Below are positions 6,117 through 7,649 of a stretch of 7,649 nt of DNA, piece by piece. The stretch lies in NCBI GenBank assembly GCA_045402695.1, contig JAWPNA010000334.1, positions 1-7,649 on the forward strand. The letters run 5' to 3'. The position numbers and the translations under genes were made by a program. This DNA comes from JAWPNA01 sp045402695 (GTDB taxonomy: Bacteria; Acidobacteriota; Polarisedimenticolia; JACPZX01; DASXTC01). Below the pieces are notes generated by a model. The model did not search any database, was not told where the DNA came from, and saw only the letters and a list, made by a program, of their open reading frames with translations. Position 1 is the stretch's first letter; each line of letters starts with the position of its first letter.

Positions 6117-7649
6117 TGGAGGTCGTGGATCCTCTGTGGAGCGCCCTGCGGGAGGCCGATGGGCCCCTCACCGACGAGGTTTCTGCCGAGCACGAGGTAG
6201 AAGAACCCGCCGGTGGGAGGGATGTCCACATCGGTGACGTCGGGGCGGCCGTCCATGTCGGCGTCGGCCGTCACGCCGCAGGCGAGCAGGGTCATGGTGG
6301 AGGTCTTCAGAACTCCCTGCGGGATGAGGGAGGCGAGGTTGCCCCGGTAGACGTTATACGACAGCGCCCTGTCCGCCTCGTCCCACTCGATGACGGAGAC
6401 CGCGCCCATGTCCGGGAACTCGACGTTCGCCACCTCCCCGGGAGCGACCGGGCTGACGACGTACGTCTCACCCGCGTTCGCGGGTGTGGAGGCCAAGGTG
6501 TCCGCCGCAGGGGCTCCCACGAGAGCGTCGGCGATCCCGTCCGCGTTGACGTCGAACCCGCCCGCGACGGCGTGCCCCACCTGGTCGCCGGCCTCGGAGC
6601 CGACCACCACGAAGCCCGGCAGAGAGCTGCCGACGTCCGACAGGTGGACCTCCCCCGCCGGGAAGGTCCGGCTGCCGTAAATGATGTACGCCTTGCCGGC
6701 GTCGAGCAGCGACCCGACGTCGGCCTCTGGGGCGCCGATCACCACGTCGTCGATCCCGTCGCCGTTCACATCCCCGGCGCTCGCCACGACGAGCGGCCCG
6801 ACATCGCCGTCGGCTCCAGGGAGGAAAACCGTCGCACCGAACGCGTCCCGCGCGTCCTGCTCACTGACAAAGCGGACGAGGCCCGTGGGAGAGATGCCGG
6901 ACGTCTTGCTCAGCGTGCCCGTCCCGCTGGCCGACTTGGGCCCGTCCCCAGGGATCAGATACGCCACGCCGTCTCCCGCGATCAGGATGTCCGGCTCGCC
7001 GTCGCCGTCCAGATCCGAGGCGCCCGTGAGCGATCGGGCGACCTCGCCTCCTGTGTCACCCCCAAGGAAGACCACCCCGTTCACCTGGTCGGGCTGGCCG
7101 TTCGCGACGCGCGTCAGCTCGATGGCTCCCGCGACCGCCTTGGCGGTCAGGTTTCCGGGGCCGCCGTGGATGGCGTAGACGTACCCGGCATTGGTGATCG
7201 GGTTTCCGAAGCCGTCCAGCGTTGTGGCGAAGGGAGCTCCCAACAGAAGATCGTCCACGTGATCCCCGGTGAAATCCTCCCACCAGGAGACCGCCGCCCC
7301 CGCGGCGTCCCCGTTGTTCTCGCCGTAAAAGACGATTCCCGGCACGGTCTGGCCCACGTCCGACAGATTCACGACGGCGGGCGTGTTGAGAGGACCGTAC
7401 AGGAGATAGACCTTCCCCGCCCCCGTCCTGCCGCCCGGGCTCGCACCGGAGGCGCCGATCAGCAGGTCGTCGATCCCGTCGTTGTTGAGATCCCCGCCGA
7501 AGGCGATGGACGCACCGGCCATGTCGCTCGCGGCCTCGCCCAGGAAGACGATCCCGCACAGCGCCGGCGACAGGCAGTTGGTCAGACCTCCCAGCGCGAA
7601 CGTGGAGGGGGCCGCTGAGCCCAGGCTCGCGTCGCCGAAGATCAGGTAG
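6107..7649 (-). CDS. FG-GAP repeat (integrin-alpha-like beta-propeller) protein, 5' end cut off
   Basis: The frame is open from the right edge (first whole codon at 7648-7646) to TGA at 6109-6107, giving 513 visible residues. An internal ATG at 7522 is not the start, because propeller sequence (YLIFG...) continues in frame upstream of it. Five blades of about 63 to 90 residues are visible, each with the pattern VY-hydrophobic-x-G, a GxVFxG-type strand and a calcium-loop motif: DLNNDGIDD (53-61), DFTGDHVDD (125-133, degenerate), DLDGDGEPD (212-220), DVNGDGIDD (293-301) and DVNADGIAD (366-374). FG-GAP propellers usually have seven blades, so more probably lie upstream, together with a likely signal peptide. 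After the propeller comes a fibronectin-III-like strand region (WDEADRALSYNVYRG, about 422-436), Cys457, an Asp-rich loop (DADMDGRPD), FFYLVLGRN and a terminal Cys512. This is expected to be an exported or surface protein for binding or adhesion, with no enzymatic motif. The stop overlaps the kinase start by 10 bases. Confidence 0.9.
   Translation of the reverse strand, partial: YLIFGDASLGSAAPSTFALGGLTNCLSPALCGIVFLGEAASDMAGASIAFGGDLNNDGIDDLLIGASGASPGGRTGAGKVYLLYGPLNTPAVVNLSDVGQTVPGIVFYGENNGDAAGAAVSWWEDFTGDHVDDLLLGAPFATTLDGFGNPITNAGYVYAIHGGPGNLTAKAVAGAIELTRVANGQPDQVNGVVFLGGDTGGEVARSLTGASDLDGDGEPDILIAGDGVAYLIPGDGPKSASGTGTLSKTSGISPTGLVRFVSEQDARDAFGATVFLPGADGDVGPLVVASAGDVNGDGIDDVVIGAPEADVGSLLDAGKAYIIYGSRTFPAGEVHLSDVGSSLPGFVVVGSEAGDQVGHAVAGGFDVNADGIADALVGAPAADTLASTPANAGETYVVSPVAPGEVANVEFPDMGAVSVIEWDEADRALSYNVYRGNLASLIPQGVLKTSTMTLLACGVTADADMDGRPDVTDVDIPPTGGFFYLVLGRNLVGEGPIGLPQGAPQRIHDLQCP
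6527..7492 (-). repeat. Five FG-GAP calcium-loop repeats within the propeller gene
   Basis: The DxNxDGxxD-type loops recur at visible residues 53, 125, 212, 293 and 366, followed in most by an LLIGA or VVIGAP strand. Blades 2 and 5 are most alike outside the loop: both contain NLSDVG/HLSDVG, then PGxVxxG, then a GDxxG segment. Blade 2 has lost the central Asp/Asn ligands (TGDHVDD), and blade 4 has an insertion of about a dozen residues before its loop. The repeats diverge at DNA level, which points to old internal duplication. Confidence 0.85.

Noticed and set aside
7520..7522. ATG at 7522 as start of the propeller protein
   Set aside because: The same frame is open to the window edge and encodes a further 42 residues of propeller-like sequence (YLIFGDASLG... 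and GIVFLGEAASD), so the true start is outside the window.
6125..7618. 497-codon open frame on the plus strand opposite the propeller gene
   Set aside because: The translation is rich in Arg, His, Val, Asp and Gly with no recognisable domain, whereas the opposite strand encodes clear FG-GAP repeats. Long antisense frames are expected in G+C-rich genes with strong third-position bias.

Overview
The window is G+C-rich bacterial DNA (roughly two thirds G+C by eye). It is almost entirely coding, and every gene I can support lies on the minus strand, so it is read from the right edge to the left. Protein families suggest a soil or sediment bacterium of the Acidobacteriota (or a neighbouring phylum such as Myxococcota): a Pkn-type Ser/Thr kinase with TPR repeats, a secreted FG-GAP propeller protein, and an ABC permease fused to an M1-peptidase-like domain. 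This placement is inference from gene content; there is no rRNA or other marker gene.

Layout in the direction of transcription: (1) 7649-6107, the C-terminal 513 residues of an FG-GAP/integrin-alpha-like beta-propeller protein whose start lies beyond the right edge. (2) 6116-3678, an 812-residue transmembrane Ser/Thr protein kinase with an N-terminal zinc ribbon and a C-terminal TPR array; its GTG start overlaps the end of gene 1 by 10 bases. (3) A 109-base non-coding gap with short inverted repeats and a clear ribosome binding site. (4) 3568-2678, a complete ABC transporter ATPase. (5) After 4 bases, from 2673 to the left edge, the first 891 codons of a large ABC-2-type permease that continues into an extracytoplasmic M1-aminopeptidase-like region and is cut off before the zinc site.

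Genes 4 and 5 clearly form one transporter: a cytoplasmic ATPase and its membrane partner, which carries a peptidase-like module outside the membrane. Genes 1 and 2 are joined by overlapping ends and are probably translated from one message. Whether the kinase pair and the transporter pair share a transcript is open; the gap is short and has no convincing terminator. No tRNA, rRNA, CRISPR array, insertion sequence or plus-strand gene was found. The long open frames on the plus strand are high-G+C shadows of the minus-strand genes.

Nothing here is clearly a new defence or mobile system. The most notable items are the permease-peptidase fusion, the four-part kinase with an insertion in its C-lobe, and the propeller protein with a distinct C-terminal cysteine-containing module tied by overlap to the kinase.
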